Shown here: positions 1 through 6,078 of the stretch, in pieces
Layout: each line of letters opens with the position of its first letter
Numbering within the stretch: the first letter of the stretch is position 1
Assembly (NCBI GenBank): GCA_028685445.1
Contig: JAQUDY010000033.1
Span: 1 to 9,169, forward strand
DNA length: 9,169 nt
Source: Bacilli bacterium
GTDB lineage: Bacteria > Bacillota_I > Bacilli_A > RF39 > UBA660
Reading direction: 5' to 3'
The notes under the pieces: model-generated
Database searches by the model: none
Told to the model about the DNA's origin: nothing
The model's input: the letters and a program-made list of their open reading frames with translations, nothing else
Made by a program: the position numbers and the translations under genes

Positions 1-339
1 AATTAAAGTTATATGAACAGATTCTGGAACACCTTCAACTACATAAGCTTCTTCATTATATATGATTTTAACTTGTTGGGCTGAGATAATCTCTGCTTCT
101 TCTGTCACTAGGTTTATTGCTTTAGTATCAATTAATAAAAAGATGATGATAGCACTAAATAATGAGACATAAATTAAAATATTTGGTCTATTTAATATTT
201 TTTCTAATCGTCCACTATTATTTTTTAATAATTCACTTATTCGGTAAATTATTCTACTAACAGGAACAACTATAAGTTTATCTATTATGTTATATATAAT
301 CTTGAACAATGCTCTGAAAGGATTAAATATTTTATTCAT
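1..339 (-). CDS. cdaR: CdaR (YbbR-domain regulator of CdaA), N-terminal part
   Basis: Partial gene running off the left edge; about 113 codons are visible. The protein begins MNKIFNPFRALFK, then an amphipathic N-terminus (PVSRIIYRISELLKNN), one membrane segment (roughly residues 55-73, IYVSLFSAIIIFLLI) and the start of a YbbR-type extracytoplasmic domain (EGVPESVHITLI). In Firmicutes, CdaR is anchored by one TM helix, exposes YbbR repeats outside the cell and binds and modulates the diadenylate cyclase CdaA. The start codon is ATG at 339-337, overlapping the last 8 bases of cdaA, with an AGGTGA ribosome site (345-350) five bases upstream inside cdaA; this indicates translational coupling. glmM usually follows in this operon but is outside the window. 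Identity rests on order after cdaA, topology and the YbbR-like start. Confidence 0.88.
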   Translation of the reverse strand, partial: MNKIFNPFRALFKIIYNIIDKLIVVPVSRIIYRISELLKNNSGRLEKILNRPNILIYVSLFSAIIIFLLIDTKAINLVTEEAEIISAQQVKIIYNEEAYVVEGVPESVHITLI

Positions 340-1147
340 CTTCATCACCTTCTTCTTCATCAGCATCATAGAATACTTCCATTTTAGGTTTAAGTTCATC
401 TAATAGTAATATTTTAAATTCTTCTAATGTTAAATTATAATTCAAATTACTATCAACAGCGATGCTTATTCTTCCTGTTTCTTCTGATACTACTAATGCT
501 ATTGCATCAGTTTCTTCAGCTATTCCTAATGCTGCTCTGTGACGTGTTCCTAACTTTTTACTTATATTAGGATTCATGCTAGTTTTAAAAACTGCTCCTG
601 CGCATGTTAACTTATCACCTTGAATAATTGCCCCTCCATCATGAAGTGGATTTGCAGGAAAGAATACTGCTTCTAATAATGCTGCTGTAATATCTGCATA
701 TATTTTATTTGCAGGCTCTATATATTCTTGTAAAGAGACATTTCTTTCTATAACTAAAAGAGCACCTATACGATTTCTTTTTAAAAATTCTATTGCATTC
801 ATTATTTCGTAAACTACTCGTTCGCGTTCATCTACAGTTAATACCTTGTGTCTTCCAAGTAATTGACTGCGTCCAATAGACTCTAAAACCGCTCGAATTT
901 CTGGTTGAAAAATAATTATTAAAGCTAAAGGTCCCCAAGAAATTACATATTCTAATAATAAACCAATTGTATATAAGTTAAGTAAACTACTGATTAATTT
1001 AATAACAACAATAATTGCTACACCTTTGAAAATTAAAACTAATTTGACATTTTTTCTTAAATTTTTAAGTAAATAATAAAACATAAACCAAACGATACTT
1101 ATGTCTAAAATCTTAGTAATAACACTCCATACTGATAATAAAGTCAA
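332..1147 (-). CDS. cdaA: Diadenylate cyclase CdaA (membrane c-di-AMP synthase)
   Basis: Makes cyclic di-AMP from two ATP at the membrane; c-di-AMP controls potassium and osmolyte transport and cell-wall homeostasis in Firmicutes. The 271-residue length fits the family. Three N-terminal membrane helices (about 8-28, 35-55, 60-81) are followed by the DAC domain (about 100-250). Visible signatures are PEIRAVLESIGR (82-93), LHDGGAII (168-175), GTRHRAALGIAE (200-211, the RHR nucleotide-binding motif) and VSEETGRISIA (220-230). The usual HDGAVII reads HDGGAII here, so the third residue of the DGA motif is Gly. The start is TTG, supported by an AGGAGTG site seven bases upstream; the next Met (residue 22) would delete most of helix 1. 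The C-terminus is very acidic (DADEEEGDEDE). It is followed with overlap by cdaR. Confidence 0.96.
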   Translation of the reverse strand: MTLLSVWSVITKILDISIVWFMFYYLLKNLRKNVKLVLIFKGVAIIVVIKLISSLLNLYTIGLLLEYVISWGPLALIIIFQPEIRAVLESIGRSQLLGRHKVLTVDERERVVYEIMNAIEFLKRNRIGALLVIERNVSLQEYIEPANKIYADITAALLEAVFFPANPLHDGGAIIQGDKLTCAGAVFKTSMNPNISKKLGTRHRAALGIAEETDAIALVVSEETGRISIAVDSNLNYNLTLEEFKILLLDELKPKMEVFYDADEEEGDEDE

Positions 1148-1154
1148 TTTAAAT

Positions 1155-1161
1155 CACTCCT
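1155..1161 (-). promoter_or_regulatory. Ribosome binding site that fixes the TTG start of cdaA
   Basis: AGGAGTG on the minus strand lies seven bases before TTG 1147-1145. No in-frame ATG is available until residue 22, which has no comparable site, so the TTG is the likely start. Confidence 0.75.
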
Positions 1162-1175
1162 TTAGTAGCATAAGT

Positions 1176-1184
1176 ATTATATCA
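1176..1184 (-). promoter_or_regulatory. Extended -10 promoter of cdaA-cdaR
   Basis: TGATATAAT on the minus strand: a perfect -10 hexamer (1176-1181) with the TG extension. The -35 is weak (TAGTAA at 17 bp). It sits between the upstream terminator (1221-1248) and the cdaA ribosome site, so cdaA probably has its own short 5' leader. I see no c-di-AMP riboswitch-sized leader. Confidence 0.65.
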
Positions 1185-1220
1185 AATAATAATTTAAATT
1201 ACTACTACAACTTAGTAAAG

Positions 1221-1248
1221 AAAAAAGATAATATTACTTATTATCTTT
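1221..1248 (-). terminator. Intrinsic terminator of the small acidic membrane protein gene
   Basis: Perfect 10-bp stem AAAGATAATA/TATTATCTTT (1239-1248 with 1224-1233), loop of 5 nt, then a run of T on the minus strand (to 1221). The TAA stop of the upstream gene lies in the loop. It insulates that gene from the cdaA promoter. Confidence 0.75.
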
Positions 1249-1527
1249 GATTTCTTCGACTTCTGGAATTACTGGTTCTTGTTTATTTTCTTCTGGAATT
1301 GATGAGATAACCTCTTCTTTTTGGATGATTTCTTCTGATGGTTCTAAAGCATTGGTTATTTCTAATTCTTCTTCAGAAGCTGGTACTTCTTCATTTAAAA
1401 TCACTTCTTTTGATTCTTCTCTTTTTTGGATTCTAAAAGAATCAATTATATAACCGATTAAAGCAAATATTAAAAATAAAGAAATGATCATAATTATTAA
1501 ATAATTATTAATAATAAATTCTAACAT
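1234..1527 (-). CDS. Small single-pass membrane protein with acidic tail, function unknown
   Basis: 97 residues, not recognised as a known family. Residues about 6-29 form one hydrophobic helix (NNYLIIMIISLFLIFALIGYII). A short basic stretch follows (FRIQKREESK), then a Glu/Pro-rich low-complexity tail (SEEELEITNALEPSEE ... VIPEVEEIKDNK) with very high acidic content. By the positive-inside rule the tail is probably cytoplasmic. The start ATG 1527 has an AAGGGAAA ribosome site about eight bases upstream. The gene sits alone between DUF3048 and cdaA, with its own terminator containing its stop codon. The opposite strand is also open, which is expected from Glu/Ser codon composition, but the minus frame has the ribosome site, start and terminator. 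A scaffold-like or adaptor role is possible but is only a guess. Confidence 0.72.
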   Translation of the reverse strand: MLEFIINNYLIIMIISLFLIFALIGYIIDSFRIQKREESKEVILNEEVPASEEELEITNALEPSEEIIQKEEVISSIPEENKQEPVIPEVEEIKDNK

Positions 1528-1554
1528 AAACTTATTTCCCTTTCTATTTTAAAC

Positions 1555-1595
1555 TTAACTAATTATATGATGGCTTAGCTAATATAATTAGTTAA
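1555..1595 (-). terminator. Hairpin at the end of the DUF3048 gene
   Basis: 14-bp perfect inverted repeat (1555-1568 and 1582-1595, TTAACTAATTATAT), loop of 13 nt. The TAA stop of the DUF3048 gene (1588-1590) is inside the stem. The T tract after it on the minus strand is poor (AAGTTTAAAATAG), so termination may be partial, letting transcripts run into the 97-residue gene. The same arm holds a TATAAT (1562-1567, minus) that could act as a -10 for that gene, but no good -35 accompanies it. Confidence 0.5.
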
Positions 1596-2649
1596 TTGTT
1601 AAAGTTTTATTCTTAGGCTGAATTTGAATAAAAGTGTTACCATCATTTACTACTAGCTCTTCTCCATTTTCATATTTATAAATAGTTTTAGAAGAACGAG
1701 ATTGTTTAGTCCAGCTAATTGGTACCGCAATACCTTCTGAAATATAATAACCAGTACCTGATCCTATGTTATCTATATTTTGTCTACCTGATTTATCTCC
1801 AATACTATAATTTGGCACTTGGTATACTAAAATATTCTTAAAACTATATTGTTTTCCAGTAATATAATCTTTATGCTCCTTATTATTAACACTTCTATTG
1901 TATACTTTATTTTCACTATCATACGTATATGAAGATGTTACTGAACCAGAATATTGCACTATAACATTATTAGCAACTTTAGAATTTTCTACTTTATTTA
2001 AATCAAGTGCATCTACGCTATATTTAAGTAAAAAATCTTTGTTTTTTTCAGATCTTTTACTGCCTACTCCTTTAGCTAAGTTTTCTGTACTAGTAAATAA
2101 AGTATGTTCGCTAGAAACTTTTAATGTACGATCTCTCCATCCTGTTTTAGAGCTATCTACTGCAATTCTATCAATTCCTAATTTGCTAAAATCAGTTTTT
2201 GCCTGAGGAGATTGTCCATGATGAACATAAATCGCATCATTTTCTAAAGCATAATCTAAAAAATAATGTCTAGCACTTCTAATAGATCCTATTCGTTTGA
2301 CATCAACGTCTGAAAATAAAGCTAAATACCTAGTTAATCCACCTTCAACAATAATCTCATAAATGATATATGCATCTTGAAGCCCACTTTGGAGAGGTCT
2401 TGCCGCACCTATATTGTTAATCATTACCGCATACGGTCTCGTTTTTGAGTCTATATCTACTATCTCTACTTTCTTCTCTATAACTTCTTCTTTAGGGAAT
2501 TTTATTATATTATCTAAAATCAATTTTGGCTTTTTATTATCAATTATATAAATTGCTCCTAATATAATTAATAACAAAGCTATTATTCCTATAATTATCT
2601 TATTTGACTTAACTTTTTTAGAAGTTTTTACTTTTTTATTTTTTACCAT
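1588..2649 (-). CDS. DUF3048 (YerB-like) membrane-anchored extracytoplasmic protein
   Basis: 353 residues. A Lys-rich cytoplasmic N-terminus is followed by one membrane helix (about 18-36). The N-terminal DUF3048 domain (about 60-210) shows RPYAVMINN (71-79), AARPLQSGLQDAYIIYE (82-98), VEGGLTRYLALF (101-112), IGSIRSAR (120-127) and YVHHGQSP (141-148). The C-terminal DUF3048_C domain (about 230-350) shows YNRSVNNKEHKD, the GSGTGYYISEG stretch and GNTFIQIQP near the end. The molecular function of YerB-like proteins is unknown; they are extracellular, probably cell-envelope proteins. B. subtilis YerB is a lipoprotein, whereas this one has no Cys at all and so is TM anchored. The start ATG 2649 has AAGGAAA about six bases upstream. 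Its own promoter lies in the divergent region. Confidence 0.93.
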   Translation of the reverse strand: MVKNKKVKTSKKVKSNKIIIGIIALLLIILGAIYIIDNKKPKLILDNIIKFPKEEVIEKKVEIVDIDSKTRPYAVMINNIGAARPLQSGLQDAYIIYEIIVEGGLTRYLALFSDVDVKRIGSIRSARHYFLDYALENDAIYVHHGQSPQAKTDFSKLGIDRIAVDSSKTGWRDRTLKVSSEHTLFTSTENLAKGVGSKRSEKNKDFLLKYSVDALDLNKVENSKVANNVIVQYSGSVTSSYTYDSENKVYNRSVNNKEHKDYITGKQYSFKNILVYQVPNYSIGDKSGRQNIDNIGSGTGYYISEGIAVPISWTKQSRSSKTIYKYENGEELVVNDGNTFIQIQPKNKTLTIN

Positions 2650-2672
2650 TGCTGTTTCCTTCTTTCATGATT

Positions 2673-2701
2673 ATCATATCATATTAGCATTTAGATTGAA
2701 A
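2673..2701 (-). promoter_or_regulatory. Promoter of the DUF3048 gene
   Basis: On the minus strand: -35-like TTTCAA (2696-2701), 17-bp spacer, TATGAT -10 (2673-2678) with TG extension (TGATATGAT). It is divergent from, and seven bases from, the -35 of the plus-strand promoter at 2709-2737. Confidence 0.6.
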
Positions 2702-2708
2702 TAAATAA

Positions 2709-2737
2709 TTGTATTCATATGTATATTTTGATATAAT
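2709..2737 (+). promoter_or_regulatory. Promoter of the 2768-3856 gene
   Basis: TTGTAT (2709-2714), 17-bp spacer ending in TGA, then perfect TATAAT (2732-2737), an extended -10. A GGAGGAG ribosome site follows at 2749-2755, twelve bases before the ATG, which is a slightly long gap. Confidence 0.7.
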
Positions 2738-2767
2738 TTAAAGCAGATGGAGGAGTAACTTTAAATT

Positions 2768-3856
2768 ATGAAAATTGATCTAAAATTATTAAGAATAATG
2801 GGAATAGCTGCTGGTATTATAATACTTTTTATTATTATAATCGCATTATTTAGCAGCTGTGTTAAAAATAAAAAATATACAATAGATGAATTAGAAAATA
2901 AATTAATAACCTTATCCAAAAGTTATTATAACAAAAATAAAGATTCATTACCAAATGAAGGAGAAAGTACAACGTTATCAACCGGACATTTTATATCAAG
3001 TGGCTATTTTAAAGAACTAAAGTTAACATCAGGTGCTACTTGCACTGGCGAGATAATAGTTACAAACAATAATGGTTATTATTTATACCTACCTAAATTG
3101 ACTTGTGGAAACGATATAAAACCAGTAACATTTGTCAATCAAATAAAAGAAGATAATTTAGTTAAAACTGGTGAGGGATTATACGAGTACGGAAGCACAT
3201 ATTTATTTAGAGGAGAAAACATAAAAAATTATTTACATTTTAATGATAAAATCTGGAGAATAATCAAGATAAATGCTGATGATACAATTAGAATTATTGA
3301 AAATAAAAAATCTGAATCATCAACTTGGGATAACAGATATAACTTAGATAAAAAATCAAACACAGGAATAAATGATTTTGTTGCTAATAATATTAATAGT
3401 AGAATAAAAAATAAATTAGAAGAAATATATAATAAAGAACAGTTTTTTAGTGATGAAGTTAAAGCATATTTTTCTAAACAAGACTTATGTATTGGAAAAA
3501 GAGCTGAAACAGACACTAACAACGATGGAACCATTGAATGTTCTAATCTTATAAAAGACCAAGTACTTGGCCTAATTCAAGTAAATGAATACTTACAAGC
3601 TAGTTTAGATGAAAATTGCACTACGACATCGAGCATTAGCTGCACTAACTATAACTTTTTAGCTAAGTTAGAATCTAACACTTGGACATTAACAGCAGAT
3701 AAAGATAGTAGTTTCAAAGTCTTTAAATTAGATTATGGGTTATCTTTAGCTAATGCATCAAATACAAGCGGAATTGCAATAGCTGTTAATTTAAGTCCTA
3801 ATCTATTATACAAAAGCGGCACAGGAACATTAAACGATCCTTATATTATAAAGTAG
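2768..3856 (+). CDS. Exported membrane-anchored protein with pseudopilin-like N-terminal module and GTGT-DPY C-terminus
   Basis: 362 residues; no named family assigned. It has a basic N-terminus, one hydrophobic helix (about 10-30) ending FSSC at Cys31, a poor lipobox (Phe at -3). Residues about 36-114 form a domain with YTIDELENKL, SYYNKNKDSLPNEGES and Cys92/Cys113 (LTCG), resembling the same region of the convergent gene. Residues about 140-362 carry YLFRGENIKNYLHFNDKIWR, RIIKINADDTIRIIEN, GLIQVNEYLQAS and the ending SGTGTLNDPYIIK, a pattern I associate with surface proteins of gut Bacilli and Mollicutes-related lineages. Six of its Cys fall after the membrane segment (31 at its end; 92/113, 241/258, 284/292 in pairs), so disulfides are plausible. 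The ATG is preceded by an in-frame stop just upstream, which excludes earlier starts. Single-gene transcript with promoter 2709-2737 and terminator 3850-3873. Confidence 0.85.
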   Translation: MKIDLKLLRIMGIAAGIIILFIIIIALFSSCVKNKKYTIDELENKLITLSKSYYNKNKDSLPNEGESTTLSTGHFISSGYFKELKLTSGATCTGEIIVTNNNGYYLYLPKLTCGNDIKPVTFVNQIKEDNLVKTGEGLYEYGSTYLFRGENIKNYLHFNDKIWRIIKINADDTIRIIENKKSESSTWDNRYNLDKKSNTGINDFVANNINSRIKNKLEEIYNKEQFFSDEVKAYFSKQDLCIGKRAETDTNNDGTIECSNLIKDQVLGLIQVNEYLQASLDENCTTTSSISCTNYNFLAKLESNTWTLTADKDSSFKVFKLDYGLSLANASNTSGIAIAVNLSPNLLYKSGTGTLNDPYIIK

Positions 3857-3873
3857 TTTATACTACTTTTTTT
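3850..3873 (+). terminator. Terminator of the plus-strand exported protein gene
   Basis: AAGTAGT (3851-3857), loop TTAT, ACTACTT (3862-3868), one further A-T pair, then a T run to 3873. The TAG stop (3854-3856) is within the stem. Confidence 0.8.
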
Positions 3874-3877
3874 CATT

Positions 3878-3900
3878 AAAAAATAACCCTAAGGTTATTT
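3878..3900 (-). terminator. Terminator of the B-repeat surface protein gene
   Basis: On the minus strand AAATAACC (3893-3900), loop of four, GGTTATTT (3881-3888), T run to 3878. The TAA stop (3895-3897) is inside the stem. It stands back-to-back with the plus-strand terminator, separating the two convergent genes. Confidence 0.8.
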
Positions 3901-5391
3901 AATAATATCATAATGCCAATTAACTTCATACACAATTCCATACATGCATGCATTAGTAACTGGATAAAAATTAAATGAAGTTTCACACTGATCTTTAACA
4001 TTACCCTTCCAAGTTATTGTCCTGTTAGAGTTAGCAATAGATAATTTAGTAAACTCGGCCGTATTAATATAAGCTAAATTTTTAACAGTCCCTGATGTAA
4101 AGTCAAAATTACTACTTTGCTGATCGAAAGTTGCTGAGTGATATAGCCTATAATTATTTAAATCATGAGCAGTAGTTATTCCTTTTACATATTTTAAAGA
4201 ATCAATTCTAACATTTTTATAATCGCGGTTTTTTAACATCTCTGGAGTATTTAATTTATGAGTTACCGTAAAAACCTTTGTTTTAGCTCCCCACCCCGCA
4301 GAATAAACTATTGTTTTATAATTTTCCGTTACTTCATATTTTGCTATTAATGTCATATTGTTATAAACTCTAGTATTAAAATTATATTTTTTGTTTCCTA
4401 AATACCAACCAACAAAAGTAGCGTTAGGTTTAACTGGTGCTATAGGAGGTGTTGCATAATCACCATATGTTACAATCTGATAAGGTCTATAAGATCCTCC
4501 ATTACTATTAAACTGAACAGTATATCTATTATTAATAATTGATGATGTAGTTGTCCTCTTAGTTGTAGTAGTAGTTTTTTTTGTTGTAATAATTGGTTTA
4601 ATATAATCTCCTGGGACCCACTTAGCTATTAAAATAATATTAGAGTTAACTGGAGAGTTAAAATTATATTCACGATTATTATAAAACCATCCTAAGAATA
4701 TATAACCAGCTTTAGTAGGATTAGACGGTCTTATTGAAGTCGATCCTATTTTTATGTACTGAGTACTAATTTTAGTTCCACCATTGCTATTAAAAATAAC
4801 CGAAACGTTACTAGCAGGTTTTACTGTCTTAATAACTTTACTTGTAATATATTGAGTATTATTATTTTGGCTAAAATTATTATTCTGTCCATTATTATGG
4901 TTAGGTTTTTCATCTTTAGTAACTGTGGTTACCTTACTTGTTTTAGTTGTTTCTGTGGTTGGTACTTTTAAGTTTGAATTTGCTCTTTCTTCAATATAAA
5001 CATAAGTAGTATTTTCTTCAGAACCACATTTTAAATAAATTTCCAATTCATAACTTTCATGATCTTTAGTCGCTTTAACATAACTTTTATTTATATCACA
5101 TGAATTTCCATCTGCATCTTGAAGATCTCTAATTGCTCCAACTTTAACTAAATCATCTAAACTAACTTTAATACTCTCTTCATTATTAACAGGTAGCTTA
5201 TCTGCAGTAAAATAGCTATTACCTTTTATTCTTAGAGTAGCCATATTATTTTTAAACTCTGTACTTAATTCTTTTGGAGATTTATTATTTAAAGGTAATA
5301 ATTTAATTATTAAAATAATCACGACTATTAAAAGCGCTAACTTTAATAAGAAACCTTTCCAATCAAATTCCATTCTTTTTTCTTCATACAT
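3895..5391 (-). CDS. Membrane-anchored surface protein with two InlB-type B-repeats (Flg_new)
   Basis: 498 residues. Membrane helix about 14-32. A pseudopilin-like module (about 37-123) has Cys98 and Cys122 (YLKCG), similar to the protein encoded convergently. A Thr/Asn/Gln-rich linker covers about 143-195. B-repeat 1 (about 197-259) shows VIFNSNGGTKIS, NPTKAGYIFLGWFYN and LIAKWVPGDY. A Thr-rich linker follows (KKTTTTTKRTTTSS). B-repeat 2 (about 289-353) shows YTVQFNSNGGSY, FVGWYLGNKKYNFN and LIAKYEV. The C-terminal domain (357-498) is not recognised and has Cys469/Cys482. B-repeats are small beta-grasp folds in bacterial surface proteins such as internalins, often spacers. There is no sortase motif, so anchoring is by the N-terminal helix. 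ATG 5391 has AGGGGTGAG upstream; the Met at residue 7 has only a weak purine stretch, so the longer form is preferred. Role presumably surface interaction (inference). Confidence 0.88.
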   Translation of the reverse strand: MYEEKRMEFDWKGFLLKLALLIVVIILIIKLLPLNNKSPKELSTEFKNNMATLRIKGNSYFTADKLPVNNEESIKVSLDDLVKVGAIRDLQDADGNSCDINKSYVKATKDHESYELEIYLKCGSEENTTYVYIEERANSNLKVPTTETTKTSKVTTVTKDEKPNHNNGQNNNFSQNNNTQYITSKVIKTVKPASNVSVIFNSNGGTKISTQYIKIGSTSIRPSNPTKAGYIFLGWFYNNREYNFNSPVNSNIILIAKWVPGDYIKPIITTKKTTTTTKRTTTSSIINNRYTVQFNSNGGSYRPYQIVTYGDYATPPIAPVKPNATFVGWYLGNKKYNFNTRVYNNMTLIAKYEVTENYKTIVYSAGWGAKTKVFTVTHKLNTPEMLKNRDYKNVRIDSLKYVKGITTAHDLNNYRLYHSATFDQQSSNFDFTSGTVKNLAYINTAEFTKLSIANSNRTITWKGNVKDQCETSFNFYPVTNACMYGIVYEVNWHYDIIK

Positions 5392-5423
5392 AAAAACTCA
5401 CCCCTGAATCATTTATGGGTCTT

Positions 5424-5452
5424 ATACTAACACTATCTAATATGAAAGTCAA
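5424..5452 (-). promoter_or_regulatory. Promoter of the B-repeat surface protein gene
   Basis: Minus strand TTGACT (5447-5452), 17-bp spacer ending TGT, then TAGTAT (5424-5429). A near-consensus -35 and a TG-extended -10. It follows directly after the terminator at 5454-5500. Confidence 0.7.
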
Positions 5453-5453
5453 C

Positions 5454-5500
5454 AAAAAACAACACAAAATTCATTTATAAATTGTTACGAATTTTGCGTT
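5454..5500 (-). terminator. Terminator of the 5485-5997 gene
   Basis: On the minus strand AACGCAAAATTC (5489-5500) pairs with GAATTTTGTGTT (5461-5472), twelve pairs with one G-T, loop of sixteen, then GTTTTTTG (T run 5454-5459). The TAA stop (5485-5487) lies in the loop and the stem begins inside the last codons. Confidence 0.78.
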
Positions 5501-5997
5501 ATTTCTAACTTTGCATCAAAATATTTTCCAATTATTTTGTCAAATGTAACATCATTTTTCACTTTATAATTTAATGTATATTCCATATAACTATATGAAT
5601 CCAAAATTAAATCTTTAATTTTAAAAATATAATAATCTTTATTATCTATTATAATTAAATCACATAAATCATAAGGATCTTTATTAACATAGATTATTAA
5701 ATCCTTATAATTAATTGTTGATAATTTAGAATATAATAACAATATTTCTCCTTTTTTATTTGTTTTAGAATTATTATTAATAAAGAAACTAACTGGAGTA
5801 AAATCATAATTTGAATCTATAATTTTTGTATCAGTTTTATTAATTAAATGTATTTGTAACCCTTGTTCTAAAGATTCGTTTTGTAAATCTATTCGCTTTG
5901 TACTAGCGCTTATTAAATTCCATGATGGAATGCTAAAAGCAAGCAAAAAAGATATCACAAAAATCTCTAAAAGATATTTAAAAGCTTCTTTTGTCAT
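5485..5997 (-). CDS. Small exported single-pass protein next to the signal peptidase, function unknown
   Basis: 170 residues, no family recognised. Short N-terminus (MTKEAFKYL), one hydrophobic helix (about 9-27, IFVISFLLAFSIPSW), then an extracytoplasmic domain of about 140 residues rich in Ile, Asn, Asp, Lys and Tyr with alternating hydrophobic residues, suggesting beta strands (KDLIIYVNKDPYDL, YMEYTLNYKVKND, KYFDAKLEITQNS). It has no GATFAYF-type SipW processing motif, so it is likely a membrane-anchored partner, not a processed subunit. The start chosen is ATG 5997-5995 because AGGAGA lies four bases upstream; an in-frame TTG at 6012 would put that site inside the coding region. The gene follows the SipW-type peptidase by 61 bases and has its own strong promoter and terminator. 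An accessory role in fibre assembly or anchoring is inferred from position only. Confidence 0.75.
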   Translation of the reverse strand: MTKEAFKYLLEIFVISFLLAFSIPSWNLISASTKRIDLQNESLEQGLQIHLINKTDTKIIDSNYDFTPVSFFINNNSKTNKKGEILLLYSKLSTINYKDLIIYVNKDPYDLCDLIIIDNKDYYIFKIKDLILDSYSYMEYTLNYKVKNDVTFDKIIGKYFDAKLEITQNS

Positions 5998-6001
5998 AAA
6001 A

Positions 6002-6007
6002 TCTCCT
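6002..6007 (-). promoter_or_regulatory. Ribosome binding site that decides the start at 5997
   Basis: AGGAGA on the minus strand, four bases before ATG 5997-5995. It excludes the longer in-frame TTG start at 6012. Confidence 0.75.
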
Positions 6008-6016
6008 AACAAAACA

Positions 6017-6040
6017 AAAATTCTCTATATAGAGAATTTT
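6017..6040. repeat. Perfect 24-bp palindrome at the transcript start of the 5485-5997 gene
   Basis: AAAATTCTCTATATAGAGAATTTT reads the same on both strands, centred at 6028/6029. It begins ten bases after the -10 box of the promoter at 6050-6078, so it covers about +3 to +26 of that transcript. On the minus strand it is followed by T (five in a row to 6016), so it could terminate readthrough from the signal peptidase gene, attenuate the new transcript, or be a repressor operator. The half-site TATAGAGAAT recurs at the transcript start of the signal peptidase gene (7514-7523). Confidence 0.8.
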
Positions 6041-6049
6041 ATGTTTTGT

Positions 6050-6078
6050 ATAATATCATTACTTAGAAAATTTGTCAA
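6050..6078 (-). promoter_or_regulatory. Strong promoter of the 5485-5997 gene, inside the 3' end of the signal peptidase gene
   Basis: Minus strand TTGACA (6073-6078, exact consensus), 17-bp spacer, TATTAT (6050-6055) with TG extension (TGATATTAT). It overlaps the last codons and the stop of the upstream gene. It is the closest match to a sigma-A consensus in the window. Confidence 0.78.

Noticed and set aside
1148..1220. c-di-AMP riboswitch upstream of cdaA
   Set aside because: The leader after the extended -10 box is too short for a ydaO-type riboswitch and shows no matching structure.
1247..1453. Plus-strand open frame opposite the acidic membrane protein gene
   Set aside because: Ser-rich mirror of Glu/Ser codons on the minus strand, no ribosome site, and it lies inside a gene with start, ribosome site and terminator.
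2768..2863. Lipoprotein signal peptide with Cys31 in the plus-strand protein
   Set aside because: FSSC has Phe at -3, a poor fit to the lipobox; a TM anchor is the simpler reading, though lipidation is not excluded.
5485..6012. Longer version of the small exported protein starting at TTG 6012
   Set aside because: The AGGAGA ribosome site would lie within it and fits the ATG at 5997 at a normal distance.
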